A DNA stretch of 64,000 nt from Magnetococcales bacterium DCbin4 (GTDB taxonomy: Bacteria > Pseudomonadota > Magnetococcia > Magnetococcales > UBA8363), in contig PEAN01000006.1 of assembly GCA_002753735.1 (NCBI GenBank), forward strand, positions 39,027 to 103,026. The letters run 5' to 3'. Position numbers and translations under genes: made by a program. The notes under the pieces are model-generated. The model ran no database searches, was not told where the DNA came from, and saw nothing but the letters and a program-made list of their open reading frames with translations. Of the stretch, positions 63,776 through 64,000 are shown piece after piece (within the stretch, counting starts at the first letter, position 1; every line of letters starts with the position of its first letter).

Positions 63776-64000
63776 CTGTTCCGTCACATTCATCAACTGG
63801 AGTGAATGACTGGCAATTGACTGTTATATATAAAAATATTGAAAGATAAAAGGGGGCTTAAGGGATTGCCCCCAGGACTTTGGTTTTGTTTTTCACGCGC
63901 CATTTCACCCGAAGCAAGAGTTTCGCGTGGTTTTTGCGGGAATCTTGCTTGAGGCAGTAGCCCTGGTCCCGGCCTTTTCGCGGTTTTTGCGAAAAGGCCG
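63776..64000. repeat. Dispersed repeat arm and end-of-window hairpin
   Basis: 63852-63874 carries GGGCTTAAGGGATTGCCCCC, the core of the element at 15784-16047, preceded by a similar AT-rich lead and followed by TTTTGTTTTTCACGCG. At 63970-64000 the palindrome CGGCCTTTTCGC / GCGAAAAGGCCG reaches the window edge. No gene is in this stretch. Confidence 0.75.

Noticed and set aside
1..64000. Magnetosome island or prophage
   Set aside because: No mam/mms gene, capsid, portal, terminase or integrase was seen.

Overview
The window is 64 kb of a bacterial chromosome, densely coding on both strands. Everything points to a Gram-negative proteobacterium with a full cell envelope: lnt, mpl and ampD (murein recycling), a lipoprotein, LolD/FtsX-like transporters, DsrC- and HAO-type respiratory proteins, and many c-di-GMP enzymes. 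A DUF1640 relic, dispersed GGGCTTAAGG/GCCCCC palindromic repeats and low-complexity Ala/Pro proteins make me suspect a Magnetococcia-like (magnetotactic-cocci) lineage. That placement is an inference: no magnetosome gene is in view.

Layout. 0-11 kb holds mostly single genes: a SPOR-domain protein cut by the window edge, a secreted SRPBCC protein, NnrS, YqhA, YqaA, a MORN-type lipoprotein, a radical SAM enzyme, a group II intron relic, a His/Lys-Ala-Pro repeat protein, DUF3047 and a secreted ankyrin protein. 10.6-15.8 kb has yqgE-mpl-ampD-NifU-like, tRNA-Glu, a glycosyltransferase and tlyA. A 264-bp inverted-repeat element separates tlyA from the convergent rpmF-plsX-fabH / hflK-hflC-DUF2065 / trmJ-rsmE blocks (16-22.7 kb).

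22.9-30.7 kb is the most unusual part. A membrane-anchored SUMF1-fold protein, a secreted von Willebrand A protein, a LolD-type ATPase and an FtsX-type permease are followed by a diguanylate cyclase. This matches the TagR/TagS/TagT plus PpkA-vWA components of the type VI secretion threonine-phosphorylation pathway, but with no kinase domain, no phosphatase and no T6SS gene nearby, so it may be an independent envelope sensor.

30.6-42 kb holds an antiporter, a PD-(D/E)XK-like nuclease, and the housekeeping run rsmD-coaD-miaB-phoH-pgpH-ybeY-lnt on the minus strand, plus a cNMP-binding protein. 42.9-44.6 kb is a poorly coding, decaying patch with a DUF1640 pseudogene, tRNA-Leu and a possible 50-residue membrane protein. 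44.6-52.2 kb has a deacetylase and a signalling cluster (PilZ-GAF hybrid kinase with two receivers and HPt, a REC-HD-GYP phosphodiesterase, and a divergent REC-kinase).

52.3-59.5 kb holds an amino acid:carrier-protein ligase and a respiratory group: a NapH/NosR-like ferredoxin, an octaheme HAO-like cytochrome and a pentaheme cytochrome. The group is split by a ~2.5 kb block (NDUFA9-like reductase, DsrC-like protein without its C-terminal cysteine, PhhB) whose borders carry two copies of the same ferredoxin-3'/cytochrome-5' junction, which records the rearrangement. 59.5-64 kb has a DUF4177 protein with a degenerate duplicated upstream region, a YidD-like protein, an M48 peptidase and a second GGDEF enzyme, then another copy of the dispersed repeat.
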